DNA of 34,580 nucleotides. Origin: a bacterium. GTDB taxonomy: Bacteria; Patescibacteriota; Saccharimonadia; Saccharimonadales; UBA4665. A program made the translations under genes and the position numbers. Below the pieces are notes generated by a model. That model did not search any database and was not told the DNA's origin. It was given only the letters and a program-made list of their open reading frames with translations. The stretch is from assembly GCA_021790005.1 (NCBI GenBank), contig JAJYIP010000004.1, forward strand, positions 1 through 34,580, in the 5' to 3' direction. Below are positions 1 through 10,516 of the stretch, piece by piece; within the stretch, counting starts at the first letter, position 1, and the number at the start of each line of letters is the position of its first letter.

Positions 1-678
1 CTTGTTGATGGTGTGATTGAGCTGTCCAACGTAATGATTGTCGCCGTTCGGACGGGCATGGCTAACGTTAACCCGTGGCAAAGCTTGATTAGTCTAACGG
101 ATAAGTCGGCCTCGCTTGGCTTGCCTGCACTACTAATCTTCATTGTCTTTATTGTCTTGAGTGTTATTTTGTTAGTCTACTATCTAGCCAGAATTGTCAT
201 TCTCTATCTTGGTGCTATTCTCTCACCGCTGGTAATTTTGCTGTGGCTTTTGCCATCCTTTAAAGATTATGCCGAAAATGCTCTTAAGGCTTATTTGACT
301 AGTGTATTTGTGCTATTTGTGCACGTTATTATTCTTTTGCTGGCCGGTTCGTTATTTGCTGTCATCGGTGAGTCTGGAGGGGTGAAGGATCCGGTTATGT
401 CACTCTTACTTGGCCTGAGTGCTCTAATTGCTTTAATTAAGACGCAGGGTGTACTGATGCAGCTTAACTATGCCAGTCTGGGTCCAAGATCTGCCAGACG
501 CTTGGGTGGCAGCATGTTAAATGCGGCTATGTTCCTGGGTGCGTCCGCCAGGTATCTCGCCGCTGATGTCGTGACACCGGCTGCCGGTTTGGTATCCAAT
601 GCCAGACAGGCGCTTGCCGACAGCGGACCGAAGTTTGACACTAAGTCGCAATCAAAATCGGGCAGGGGAAAATCATGA
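1..678 (+). CDS. TrbL/VirB6-like polytopic membrane protein of a type IV secretion system (5' end outside window)
   Basis: ORF open to the window edge in frame 1; several hydrophobic segments (LLIFIVFIVLSVILLVYYLARIVILYLGAILSPLVILLWLLP); directly upstream of PrgI-like and VirB4-like genes. Confidence 0.7.
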   Translation, partial: LVDGVIELSNVMIVAVRTGMANVNPWQSLISLTDKSASLGLPALLIFIVFIVLSVILLVYYLARIVILYLGAILSPLVILLWLLPSFKDYAENALKAYLTSVFVLFVHVIILLLAGSLFAVIGESGGVKDPVMSLLLGLSALIALIKTQGVLMQLNYASLGPRSARRLGGSMLNAAMFLGASARYLAADVVTPAAGLVSNARQALADSGPKFDTKSQSKSGRGKS

Positions 679-1169
679 AAACGGCAATTGTGCCAGCGCA
701 AATTACATCAGTCGAGGATACGATTGCCGGTAGCTTGACTCTAACGCAATTAATCCTATTAATCGTACCGGTTTTTTTGGCCGCCCTACTACTGGCAGTC
801 TTGCCACCCATGCTAAAGGTCGATACGTATAAGCTGGTCGTTGTTTTGGTGCTAGGTTTGCCGTTCGTGATCCTAGCGTTACGTATTAATGATCAGGTAT
901 TGTTTCATGCGCTCAAAGACTTTGTGGCTTTCACTAGCCGTCCCCGACTGTATTTGGCGACTAAGTTTAGTGAGACGTGTCAGATGTGCGCGGCTAAGCC
1001 CTTAGTCGATACGGCCGCTGGGCAAGACCTTAGCCCTGAAGATCAGCCGGCCAATATCATATTGCCACTAAGCCTGGCGGAACGTAGCCAACTCAGCCAA
1101 GGTCTGACTACCCATCGACTAACTTTTATAAGTGATAAAAACGGTAATATTGATGCGGTTATTGAATAA
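675..1169 (+). CDS. PrgI family membrane protein (VirB3-like T4SS component)
   Basis: Two N-terminal TM segments; 4-bp overlap with upstream ORF; position between VirB6-like and VirB4-like genes. Confidence 0.65.
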   Translation: MKTAIVPAQITSVEDTIAGSLTLTQLILLIVPVFLAALLLAVLPPMLKVDTYKLVVVLVLGLPFVILALRINDQVLFHALKDFVAFTSRPRLYLATKFSETCQMCAAKPLVDTAAGQDLSPEDQPANIILPLSLAERSQLSQGLTTHRLTFISDKNGNIDAVIE

Positions 1170-1773
1170 GACAAGCGGCTCAGCCGCTCAGCAGATTGGT
1201 ATTAAGGCGGTAGTCGATGACATATTGGTATTAGATGACTCTCATTACCGGTTAATTCTGGAAACCTCGACGGTTAATTTAGAACTAAAGAGCGAAGTTG
1301 AACAAGACGCGATTATAGATACGTTCCAGTCCTTCTTGAACGGCCTTAATGGGCCCCTGCAAGTACTGGTTAGAACCAGAGAGGTGGAAGCTGACAGTTT
1401 TCTGGAAGCGATTGACCTAAGACTTAAAGATGAAGATCAGCCGGCTTACCGCGATCAACTACATGGCTACGCTAAATTTGTTAAGGGCCTGATCAGTGTG
1501 AATCGCATTCTCAGTCGCAACTTTTATGTTGTCATCGAATATAACAGTGCAACTAAAACTGATCCGGAATCGATCAAGGAACAATTGGGCCTGCAGGCAG
1601 ATATTGTTGCTAAAGGTTTAGCCCGGCTTGGCATGCGCTGCCGGCAGTTAAATAGTCTGGAAATATTGAATCTTTTTTATAGTTTCTATAATCCATTGGC
1701 TTCTAAAATGATGCCGTTGTCTGAAAAAGCCATGCGTTTAATGCACACGGCGATTATGAAGGAGGAGGTTTAA
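1153..1773 (+). CDS. VirB4/TraC N-terminal-domain-like protein (separate polypeptide)
   Basis: ATG at 1153 (alternative GTG at 1132) overlaps end of the PrgI-like gene; soluble protein lacking Walker motifs, immediately before the VirB4 ATPase. Confidence 0.55.
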   Translation: MRLLNKTSGSAAQQIGIKAVVDDILVLDDSHYRLILETSTVNLELKSEVEQDAIIDTFQSFLNGLNGPLQVLVRTREVEADSFLEAIDLRLKDEDQPAYRDQLHGYAKFVKGLISVNRILSRNFYVVIEYNSATKTDPESIKEQLGLQADIVAKGLARLGMRCRQLNSLEILNLFYSFYNPLASKMMPLSEKAMRLMHTAIMKEEV

Positions 1774-1776
1774 CGG

Positions 1777-3474
1777 ATGGCTCGCATTGCAGATCATCGC
1801 TTTTGTCGCGGCAGTCAGGACCACCTCCGGCTAATAAGCTATGAAGGGCTTGAAGAACAGCCTGACTATCTGTTGATCGACGGTCAATACGTTCGTCTGT
1901 TATACGTATCCGGCTATCCTTTCGTGGCCACCTCCGGGTGGCTGGACAACCTCATTAATTTTAATCGTAATATTGATGTCAGCTACCACATTAGCGAAAT
2001 TGATGCGGCGTCGGCTTTACCGAAACTGCGTCGCAAAATTACTGAACTGGAGTCGACGAAACGCTCCATGGTTCAGGCCGGAAAAATTGTCGGCACGGAT
2101 ATTACCGATCCACTTGATTCGGCTATAACCATCAAAGACAAGATTCAACGCGGTCAAGAGAAACTATTCCAGGTATCGATCGATATTGCCTTGCGTGCTC
2201 TCAGTCTCAAAGAGCTAGATAAGCTAACGAGTTTGCTTGAATCAGCCATGGCAGCGCGTCTGTTTTTTGTTAAAGTTGCGCGTTATGCCCAGCTTGACGG
2301 CCTGCAGACGGTTTTACCAAGAAGTGAAGATAAGCTTGCACAAAAACGTAACATGGATAGTAGTACTGCCGCGCTATGTTTCCCGTTTACATCATCCGAG
2401 CTGGTGCAGGAATCGGGCATCTTATATGGAGTCAACAAATCTAGTAATTCACTGGTCATTCTAGATAGGTTCAGCTTAAATAACGCCAATAGTATTACTT
2501 TTGCCCAGTCAGGCAGTGGTAAGAGTTATGCTGCTAAGGTTGAGATATTGCGTCAATTGGCTCAAGGTACGGATGTGATTGTACTTGATCCCGAGAACGA
2601 GTATCGCAGTCTGGCCGAATCCGTTAACGGCATGGTGATTAAAATGTCAGTTGACGCCGATGAGCATATTAATCCCTTTGACCTGGGTTTTTATGGTAAT
2701 GACAAAGAGTCGATGGCGGAACATGTCCAGGACCTGATCGAGATCATATCTTTAATGGCGGACGGACTTAATGCTCGGGAAAAAGCTCAGGTAGACCGGG
2801 CTATCATGGAAACCTACAAATTGAAGAAAGATAAGCCGCCCACCCTCGAAGAGTTCAACGCTGTTCTGGTTAAGAACAAAGTTAACTCAATAGCTGAGCG
2901 TTTAGAGAAATTTGTCAGTGGTTCGTTAGCCAACTGCTTTAATTGTCAAACCAACATTAACCTGACTAATCGTTTAGTGGTTTTTGACATCAAAGATCTT
3001 GGCGAAAGTTTACGCCAGATTATGATGGTAATCATATCCAAATACGTCGAAGGAGTGGTTAAAGCGCACATTAAAAAGCGTTTACTGGTTATAGACGAGG
3101 GCTGGCTGCTGCTTGAGCATGATCAGAGTGCGCGTTTCGTATCCGGTCTGGTTAGGCGAGCTAGGAAGTACTGGCTCGGAGTAGCCATTATTTCGCAACA
3201 AGCAAACGATTTTCTGTCTAGCAGTTATGGCCGGGCGATTGCGTCTCAGAGCGCACTGAGAATATTGATGCGCCAAGATACGACTACAATCCAAAACGTT
3301 GTCGAGGAATTCCAGCTCAGCGAGTATGAGACTAATTTTCTGCTCGGTTGTGAAAAAGGCGAGGCGTTAATCATTGCCGACCAAAACCATGTCGCCTTAA
3401 GTATTGTTGCTTCTGCCAGCGAACATCCTCTCATTACGACTGATCCGAATGAAATTTACAGCCAGGCCTTATGA
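1777..3474 (+). CDS. VirB4-like type IV secretion ATPase
   Basis: Walker A 'AQSGSGKSYAAKVEILRQ', Walker B 'RLLVIDEGWLLL', 'VIVLDPENEY'; strong SD (aaggaggagg) upstream. Confidence 0.88.
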   Translation: MARIADHRFCRGSQDHLRLISYEGLEEQPDYLLIDGQYVRLLYVSGYPFVATSGWLDNLINFNRNIDVSYHISEIDAASALPKLRRKITELESTKRSMVQAGKIVGTDITDPLDSAITIKDKIQRGQEKLFQVSIDIALRALSLKELDKLTSLLESAMAARLFFVKVARYAQLDGLQTVLPRSEDKLAQKRNMDSSTAALCFPFTSSELVQESGILYGVNKSSNSLVILDRFSLNNANSITFAQSGSGKSYAAKVEILRQLAQGTDVIVLDPENEYRSLAESVNGMVIKMSVDADEHINPFDLGFYGNDKESMAEHVQDLIEIISLMADGLNAREKAQVDRAIMETYKLKKDKPPTLEEFNAVLVKNKVNSIAERLEKFVSGSLANCFNCQTNINLTNRLVVFDIKDLGESLRQIMMVIISKYVEGVVKAHIKKRLLVIDEGWLLLEHDQSARFVSGLVRRARKYWLGVAIISQQANDFLSSSYGRAIASQSALRILMRQDTTTIQNVVEEFQLSEYETNFLLGCEKGEALIIADQNHVALSIVASASEHPLITTDPNEIYSQAL

Positions 3475-3944
3475 AGCACTTGACCCTAACGATTACTGCA
3501 GTTCTACTGCCGCTTGTAATTTTACCGGTTATTAGCGTGTTTGCATCAACTAACATTACTGCGTTGGCATCAGCCGCAGTAACGATGTTTACCCAGCCGG
3601 CCATTCCTTCGGATCGATACGATTACGGTAACTGTACGTATTGGGTGGCATTGCGGCGCATGCAAGTTGGTTTGCCTATTCCGAATACTTGGGGCAATGC
3701 CATTACTTGGGCTAGCCGGGCAGCGCGCTATGGTGGCTATACGATCAACCATACGCCTGCTAGGTTCGCTATTATGCAGGACCCTAATGCTCTTGGCGGG
3801 TTAGGGCATGTTGCATTTGTAGAGAGCGTTAATAGCTTAACCGGTCAGTGGACTATATCCGAGATGAACCGGGTTGGTTGGGACGAGGTGGATTACCGTA
3901 CGTTGAGCGCTGCTGCCGCCAGTCAATACAACTTCATCCACTAA
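3471..3944 (+). CDS. Secreted CHAP-domain amidase/endopeptidase
   Basis: N-terminal signal/TM segment; CHAP signature 'YGNCTYWVALRR...WGNAITWA...LGGLGHVAFVESV' with Cys and His; 4-bp overlap with virB4. Confidence 0.8.
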   Translation: MKHLTLTITAVLLPLVILPVISVFASTNITALASAAVTMFTQPAIPSDRYDYGNCTYWVALRRMQVGLPIPNTWGNAITWASRAARYGGYTINHTPARFAIMQDPNALGGLGHVAFVESVNSLTGQWTISEMNRVGWDEVDYRTLSAAAASQYNFIH

Positions 3945-4127
3945 TATTTGGACAGTTATTCTTTTCAAGTTGCAACGCGCTACATGAGCGACAACCATTG
4001 AGTATTCGCCGGTGCATACGATGCAGTAATTGAATGCTGATAAATATAATGATTAAATAGAGGCTCTTTAAACAAGCTTCCAAGTTATTTTTGCTTTTAT
4101 TTTTATCCTTAGACCAATATACTAGTT

Positions 4128-5570
4128 ATGATTATGGTGGGAATAAATAAACATAGTAATAAAAAACCGCTCAAAGAGTGGACGCGAACTAAAATTATAG
4201 CTACTGTCGGTCCTTCGACGGACAGTTTTGAAGCCATACGTAATTTAATAGCCGCCGGCGCTAATGGCATTAGGCTCAATTTCTCACATGGCACACATGA
4301 CGAACGGACCAGACAAATCGGGTGGATACGTCAAGCTGCCGATGAATTGGGTCGGGAAGTAGCCATAATCCAGGACTTACAGGGTCCTAAAATTCGCCTA
4401 GGCGATTTCGATGGCGTAATAGAAGTTAAAAAAGGCCAAAGTCTGACACTTAAGTATAACGTCGACTATAAAACCAGCGGCCATGTGCCGACCCAGTATG
4501 ATTTAAGCGAAAAAGTTAAGCGTGGTGAACGCATCATGATATTTGACGGGAGAATTAAAACCGTTGTTACGGCCGTACGAGAAGGCGTTGTGTATCTTGA
4601 GGTGCTTAATGACGGCATATTGATCCAGCGCAAAGGCCTTAACGTGCCGGATACGGATTTTGGTGGCGATGTCATAACGGCCAAAGACCGGGCCGATCTG
4701 GTGTATGGGTCTAATCAGGATATCGATTACGTGGCTCTTAGTTTTGTGCAGTCGGTTGAGGACATTCTGAGCCTTAGAAAATTATTGGCTGGCATGAACT
4801 ATAAGGCAAGGATTATTGCCAAGATTGAGACCAAGGCGGCGGCGGATAACATAGAAGCGATTGTTGCCGAATCGGATGTAGTGATGGTTGCCAGGGGCGA
4901 TCTAGCGGTTGAGACTCCGGCCGAAAGTATCCCAATCGTACAGCGTAAGATTATCGGGTTGGGACAAAAATATGCCACTCCTACGATCGTGGCTACCCAA
5001 ATGCTGATCAGTATGACTCAGGAACTTGAGCCGTCCCGGGCTGAAGTTTCAGATGTTGCAACGGCGGTTTTGGTGGGTGCCGATTGTCTAATGCTAAGCG
5101 ATGAAACTGCTAGTGGTAATTACCCGATCGAATCAGTTAAGACCATGCAGCGAATTATCCGTTACACCGAATCCAATTCTCCCCTCAGTGTCACGTTTAA
5201 TCAACCGGCAGCCGCTACTGTACAGGTTGCCATATCTGAAGCTGTCATGACTTTAGCCAAGGCGGTCGATGCCCGGGCGATTATAGCTGAGACTAGGTCT
5301 GGCGCGACGGCAATTAACATATCTTCCATGCGTATGAATGTGCCACTAATAGCTGTAACTAACGATGTTAAGACTGCGCATCGGCTGGCGATTGTTTATG
5401 GAGTAGCCGCTTACGTACGTCCGGCTGACAAATCGGCCGCCACAAAACTGACCGATTGGCTTAGGGAGGAGCATTTCCTAGATAAGGGCGATATCGTTGT
5501 GACTGCATCGGGCCAGCAGCCTGGCGTGGTTGGCACTACGGATACCATTAAGGTCAGGATGCTTGATTAA
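4128..5570 (+). CDS. pyk: Pyruvate kinase
   Basis: 'TKIIATVGPSTDS', 'GANGIRLNFSHG', 'IAKIETKAAADNIEAI', 'VMVARGDLAVE', 'ATQMLISM'. Confidence 0.95.
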   Translation: MIMVGINKHSNKKPLKEWTRTKIIATVGPSTDSFEAIRNLIAAGANGIRLNFSHGTHDERTRQIGWIRQAADELGREVAIIQDLQGPKIRLGDFDGVIEVKKGQSLTLKYNVDYKTSGHVPTQYDLSEKVKRGERIMIFDGRIKTVVTAVREGVVYLEVLNDGILIQRKGLNVPDTDFGGDVITAKDRADLVYGSNQDIDYVALSFVQSVEDILSLRKLLAGMNYKARIIAKIETKAAADNIEAIVAESDVVMVARGDLAVETPAESIPIVQRKIIGLGQKYATPTIVATQMLISMTQELEPSRAEVSDVATAVLVGADCLMLSDETASGNYPIESVKTMQRIIRYTESNSPLSVTFNQPAAATVQVAISEAVMTLAKAVDARAIIAETRSGATAINISSMRMNVPLIAVTNDVKTAHRLAIVYGVAAYVRPADKSAATKLTDWLREEHFLDKGDIVVTASGQQPGVVGTTDTIKVRMLD

Positions 5571-5571
5571 C

Positions 5572-6858
5572 ATGTTTACCAAAAAAACTATCAAAGACGT
5601 GGCTCTTGCCGGTAAAACGGTGCTGGTGCGCGTCGATTATAACGTGCCGATGCAAGACGGTAAAATTACTGACACCTACCGGATCAGCCAATCATTGCCA
5701 ACCATTAATTACTTGATCGAAAAGCGCGCTAAGCTAGTATTAATATCTCACCTGGGTCGTCCCGACGGTAAGCCCGAGCCAAAGTATTCCATGAAACCGG
5801 TTGTCAATGAGCTGTCCAGGTTGCTAGATAAAGCAGTATTCTTTGTTCCTGACTGCATTGGTGAAGAGGTTACAGCCAAGATCAAGAGCCTTAAGCCGGG
5901 TGACGTATTGCTGTGCGAAAACTTGAGATTTCATCCCGAAGAGGAAAAAAACGATCCAGATTTTGCGAAAGCCTTGGCTCAAAATTGTGATTTGTTTGTC
6001 CAAGATGGTTTTGGTGTGGTCCACCGGGCACACGCTTCAACTGATGCGATCACCAGATTTTTGCCCAGTGTCGCCGGTTTTTTACTTGAAAAAGAAGTCG
6101 ACACTATCACTAAGGTCATGCTAAAACCGGAACGACCCTTGATGGCTATTATTGGTGGCGCCAAAATAGCGGGTAAGCTTGAACTTATCCGTAAATTTAT
6201 CGCCTTGTCGGACATAGTGGCAGTCGGTGGGGCGATGGCCAATACCTTTCTTGAGGCTCAAAATTTTAATATCGGGGATAGTTTAGCGGATCCGAATGAA
6301 ATCCCGCTGGCTAAAGATATTTTAAGATTGGCCGAAGAGGAAGCTAAGAAGCGTCGTTTTGTTTTTGTTTTACCAAAAGATGCGGTGGTAGCTTTGAGTG
6401 TTGAATCGCAAACTAAAACCCGGATAGTCGATTGGGATACACAGGTCGTGGCCGATATAGAGAATTACCCTAAGCGGGTTCCTAGGCAAGCTTCCAGATT
6501 GGAAAAACATGAAAAAATCCTGGATATCGGGCCATTCAGTGGTTCGTTTATTGCCGGATCGGTCCAGCTCTGCAATACGGTTGTCTGGAACGGTACTATG
6601 GGGGTGACGGAAGTTGCTTCACTGCAAGGTCCAGTTGGCCCGTTTGCACATGGCAGTGAACTGGTGATCGATAGTTTGCTTGGAGAATTTGGTCACCGTC
6701 CGTTCAGTCTGGTGGGTGGTGGTGATACTGTCGGCTATGTACAGGAGCGCGGGCTGGTTGATAAATTTGACCATGTTTCAACCGGCGGCGGAGCCAGTTT
6801 GGAACTAATGGCCGGCAAAAAATTGCCTGGAGTCGAAGCCTTAGAGAATAAGGAATAG
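5572..6858 (+). CDS. pgk: Phosphoglycerate kinase
   Basis: 'VLVRVDYNVPM', 'LVLISHLGRPDG', 'LLCENLRFHPEEE', 'VVWNGTMGVTE', 'VGGGDTVGYV'; ATG at 5572 is the plausible start, so the 5530 extension is not needed. Confidence 0.95.
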   Translation: MFTKKTIKDVALAGKTVLVRVDYNVPMQDGKITDTYRISQSLPTINYLIEKRAKLVLISHLGRPDGKPEPKYSMKPVVNELSRLLDKAVFFVPDCIGEEVTAKIKSLKPGDVLLCENLRFHPEEEKNDPDFAKALAQNCDLFVQDGFGVVHRAHASTDAITRFLPSVAGFLLEKEVDTITKVMLKPERPLMAIIGGAKIAGKLELIRKFIALSDIVAVGGAMANTFLEAQNFNIGDSLADPNEIPLAKDILRLAEEEAKKRRFVFVLPKDAVVALSVESQTKTRIVDWDTQVVADIENYPKRVPRQASRLEKHEKILDIGPFSGSFIAGSVQLCNTVVWNGTMGVTEVASLQGPVGPFAHGSELVIDSLLGEFGHRPFSLVGGGDTVGYVQERGLVDKFDHVSTGGGASLELMAGKKLPGVEALENKE

Positions 6859-6879
6859 GGTACAATAAGTATAAGCAAT

Positions 6880-7662
6880 ATGAAGAAGCCAAAACTTGTC
6901 GTTGCTAATTGGAAAATGCACCTGAATGTTCATCAGGCAAGCTTGCTAGTGAATAAATTAGATAAGAAAGTGTCGTTGCATCGTGGTGTCGAGGTGGTTA
7001 TAGCGCCCAATTACTTAGATCTACAGCCAATCAGCTTGGAGATCGATCGTCGTAAATTTAAGTTGGCTGCTCAAGATGGCTATCCGATTGATGAGGGTTC
7101 ATATACTGGAGCGGTGTCATTTGCTCAGCTAAGAGAAATGGTTAATTATGCCATCATCGGACATTCGGAAAGACGGCGCTACTTCAGCGAATCACTTGAA
7201 CTGATCAGGGATAAGATGGCGGCGGCGATCAGAAATGATATCACTCCTATTTTATGCGTCGGTGAAACCAAGGAAGAAAAACAAGACAAGGAAACCAAAC
7301 AGGTTCTACATGATCAGATAACCACCGCTTTAAGCGATCTGACGAGTGAGGACATTGAATCGGTTGTAATTGCTTACGAGCCGGTTTGGGCGATCGGCGG
7401 TCATAATCCTGCCAAGCCTAAGGATATAGAGCAGGCCGTCAGTTGGATTCGCTATCAGGTTGGTGAGTTGTACGGTAAGTTGGCCGCAGACAGCATCAGG
7501 GTCTTATATGGCGGCAGTGACGAGCCTGAGTTTGTTACTGGTATTATGGAGGTTGATGGTGTTGACGGTCTATTGGTCGGTCACGCTAGCCTTGACGCCC
7601 AACAGTTTGCGGACATTATTCAAGCTGTTTATCTAGTGTCGTTAAGCGACCCAAAGGGATGA
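6880..7662 (+). CDS. tpiA: Triosephosphate isomerase
   Basis: 'VVANWKMHLN', 'YAIIGHSERRRYF', 'VIAYEPVWAIG', 'VLYGGSDEPE'. Confidence 0.95.
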   Translation: MKKPKLVVANWKMHLNVHQASLLVNKLDKKVSLHRGVEVVIAPNYLDLQPISLEIDRRKFKLAAQDGYPIDEGSYTGAVSFAQLREMVNYAIIGHSERRRYFSESLELIRDKMAAAIRNDITPILCVGETKEEKQDKETKQVLHDQITTALSDLTSEDIESVVIAYEPVWAIGGHNPAKPKDIEQAVSWIRYQVGELYGKLAADSIRVLYGGSDEPEFVTGIMEVDGVDGLLVGHASLDAQQFADIIQAVYLVSLSDPKG

Positions 7663-7675
7663 CGGGTGGATATGT

Positions 7676-8317
7676 ATGAGTGACGACGACGAGACCAACG
7701 CGGAAAATAAAAAAGTCTTCGATATCGCCAAGCCGTCAACTACACCGGCCGATGCAACCTCAAAACATATAATTGTTAATCATGGCCCTATGATGCATGA
7801 CAACACGCTGGTTAATCAGGGCAACGGCAGTGACATGGAAGAAGCTAAAGACTCTGACCGCGAAAATAACCCATCGGCTTCTACGCACGCACCGGAAATC
7901 AAGCCGATTGAACATATAGATACGCCGCCGCCACCGCAACCACAGAAAACGCCTGAACCCGCGGTGGCACCGCTTCCCGTGCCACTACCGCCCAAAACAA
8001 TGACCCAATCCGTAACTAGGCAAGAAGGCAATGGTGTCAAGAATTCGGAAGATAACAGCTCGACAACCAAAGATCAAGAGAAAGTTGACGGTGCTGCGGC
8101 TGAAAAAGAAGCTAGTATCAACGCGCTCGTGCAAAGCGGTCAATACTTTTTGACTATCAATCAAGTCGAGGAACGTAAGAATCGGAGACTGGTAGTTTTT
8201 GGTCTGCTCATAGCTGTACTGCTGGCGCTTGTCTGGCTGGATGTGGCTATGGATGCTGGTCTCATTCGCAACACTTATCATTTACCGCACACTAACTTCT
8301 TTGCACTGAAGTCCTGA
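7676..8317 (+). CDS. Hypothetical protein: low-complexity Pro/acidic N-region with one C-terminal TM helix
   Basis: Complete ORF between tpiA and uvrD; 'LVVFGLLIAVLLALVWLDVAM' TM segment. Confidence 0.6.
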   Translation: MSDDDETNAENKKVFDIAKPSTTPADATSKHIIVNHGPMMHDNTLVNQGNGSDMEEAKDSDRENNPSASTHAPEIKPIEHIDTPPPPQPQKTPEPAVAPLPVPLPPKTMTQSVTRQEGNGVKNSEDNSSTTKDQEKVDGAAAEKEASINALVQSGQYFLTINQVEERKNRRLVVFGLLIAVLLALVWLDVAMDAGLIRNTYHLPHTNFFALKS

Positions 8318-8347
8318 ACTCGTACAATTAACTAGATAGGAGAGAAA

Positions 8348-10516
8348 ATGCCCGAAGAGGTAGGTTACGATTTGTTTTTAGATACGGATAAATTGCTAAC
8401 AGGTTTGAATGATGAGCAACGTCGGGCCGTTACAACGACTGAAGGGCCACTGTTGATTCAAGCCGGTGCCGGTAGTGGTAAGACTAAAACATTAACGCAT
8501 CGTATTGCCTACATCCTAGCTCAGCATAAAGCTTCGCCGGCAGAGATTTTAGCTGTAACTTTTACCAATAAGGCTGCTCAAGAAATGCGTGGCCGGGTGG
8601 CTAAACTGCTTGGATTTAACAGTGAAAATCGCAGCTTTATGCCCTACATGGGTACTTTCCATTCGATTTGCGTGCGTCTTCTTAGGCAAGATGCCGATGC
8701 GATTAATTTGCCGACAGCGTTCGTTATATTCGATGAAGCCGACCGTCTGGCGGCAGTCAAGCGGGTCTGCCGGCAGTTATTGGTAGACGAGAAGGCTTTT
8801 CCACCCAGAACACTGGCTAATCTTATATCTAGCGCCAAAAACGAATTAATGAGTCCTGAAGAGTATGCATCGATCGCCAATCAGCCTACAGCCCAGATGG
8901 CGGCTAAAGTATTTCCTTTGTATCAAAAGGAGTTAAGGCAAGCCAATGGTTTGGATTTCGACGATCTGATCAATGAGACCGTTCGGCTACTAGAAACCAG
9001 CCCGGAAGTTCGGCGCCGGTGGCAGGAGCAGTTCAAGTACGTGATGGTTGACGAGTACCAGGATACTAACGCGGCTCAGTATAGACTGATCAAGCTGTTA
9101 ACCAACGATAAACATAATTTAGCCGTAATCGGTGATGACTGGCAAACCATATTTTCTTGGCGCGGTGCGGACTATCGCAATATCCTTAATTTTGAAAGAG
9201 ATTATCACCAAAGTACCGTCATTAAGCTTGAACAGAATTATCGTTCAACCAAGAATATCCTAGCTGCCGGCCAGGCCATTATTACCAAGAATATGGACCG
9301 CAGCGACAAACAGCTTTGGACGGCTGAAAGTGATGGCTTGCCGGTTCAAGTTATTGTTTTAAGGGACGAAAGAGCTGAAAGTGAAGCTATTGCTCTGCGT
9401 ATCCAAGGCGCCGTTAATGGTCGTCGCCGTGATTATGGTGACTTTGCGGTCTTGTATCGGACTAACGCTCAAAGTCGTGTTATCGAGGAGGCTTTAATGC
9501 GCTTCGGTTTGCCGTATCGGGTCGTAGGTGGTCAAAAGTTTTATGACCGTAAGGAAATCCGAGACATTATTGCCTATTTGCGGCTGGTGTTTCAACCGGA
9601 GGATCGTATCAGTTTTGAGCGGATCGTTAATGTGCCGACTAGGGGTATCGGGGCGACCAGCTTGGCCAGGTTTATGTCCTGGCATGCTGGCAGCGGCAAA
9701 ACCTTGCTTGAAGCGCTGCAAAGCAGTGCCGACTGTCCGGGTCTAACAGCTAAAGCTGTTAATGGTTTTAGAGATCTAGCCGATTTAATGCTTAGTTTTT
9801 CTCGGCAAGTTAATTCATCTAGTCCGATTGATTTAATTAACGCCTTAGTTAATAGGTTGAATTATCTTGACTATCTAGCCGATGGAACTCCTCAGGGTGA
9901 GGCGCGCCAAGAGAACGTCCGTGAACTTTTGAGCGTCGCCAAAGAGTATCAGGATTTTGTTTTGGCGGATTTCCTAGAAGAGGTTAGTCTCGTCAGTGAC
10001 ATTGACTCTGTTGAGCTTAACGGTAATGCCGTGACCCTTATGACCTTGCATTCAGCCAAAGGTTTGGAATTTCCTGTCGTGTTCATAACCGGTATGGAAG
10101 AAACAATTTTTCCCCACTCCCGGGCACTATATGACCAGAAGGCTATGGAAGAGGAGCGCCGACTCTGTTATGTCGGTATTACTAGAGCGCGCCAAGAGCT
10201 TTACCTGACCTCGGCATCCTCTAGATTATTATATGGTGGCATCCAACATAATCCGCCTAGTCGGTTCCTGAGTGAAATTGATGCTCAAACGGTGTCTGAT
10301 TGGGGCGAAGGTATGTCGAGTGTTTTCTCCAAAGCGCCGGCAGTAGCTGACGAGCCTCGCTATGTACCAGATCTTAGCGAAGGGGATAGTGTCAGGCATA
10401 AATTGTTCGGTGTTGGAACGGTGCTTGATGTTGAAGGGGATGTTGCCACCGTCTATTTCAAGGGTAAGGGTACCAGAAAGCTTGATGTTGGCTATGCGCC
10501 TATCGAGAAGCTCTGA
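8348..10516 (+). CDS. UvrD/PcrA-type superfamily 1 DNA helicase
   Basis: 'LNDEQRRAVTTTEGPLLIQAGAGSGKTKTLTHRIAYIL', 'VTFTNKAAQEM', 'VDEYQDTN', 'LEQNYRST', 'LMTLHSAKGLEFPVVF', 'EEERRLCYVGITRA'; SD 'aggagag' upstream. Confidence 0.95.
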   Translation: MPEEVGYDLFLDTDKLLTGLNDEQRRAVTTTEGPLLIQAGAGSGKTKTLTHRIAYILAQHKASPAEILAVTFTNKAAQEMRGRVAKLLGFNSENRSFMPYMGTFHSICVRLLRQDADAINLPTAFVIFDEADRLAAVKRVCRQLLVDEKAFPPRTLANLISSAKNELMSPEEYASIANQPTAQMAAKVFPLYQKELRQANGLDFDDLINETVRLLETSPEVRRRWQEQFKYVMVDEYQDTNAAQYRLIKLLTNDKHNLAVIGDDWQTIFSWRGADYRNILNFERDYHQSTVIKLEQNYRSTKNILAAGQAIITKNMDRSDKQLWTAESDGLPVQVIVLRDERAESEAIALRIQGAVNGRRRDYGDFAVLYRTNAQSRVIEEALMRFGLPYRVVGGQKFYDRKEIRDIIAYLRLVFQPEDRISFERIVNVPTRGIGATSLARFMSWHAGSGKTLLEALQSSADCPGLTAKAVNGFRDLADLMLSFSRQVNSSSPIDLINALVNRLNYLDYLADGTPQGEARQENVRELLSVAKEYQDFVLADFLEEVSLVSDIDSVELNGNAVTLMTLHSAKGLEFPVVFITGMEETIFPHSRALYDQKAMEEERRLCYVGITRARQELYLTSASSRLLYGGIQHNPPSRFLSEIDAQTVSDWGEGMSSVFSKAPAVADEPRYVPDLSEGDSVRHKLFGVGTVLDVEGDVATVYFKGKGTRKLDVGYAPIEKL

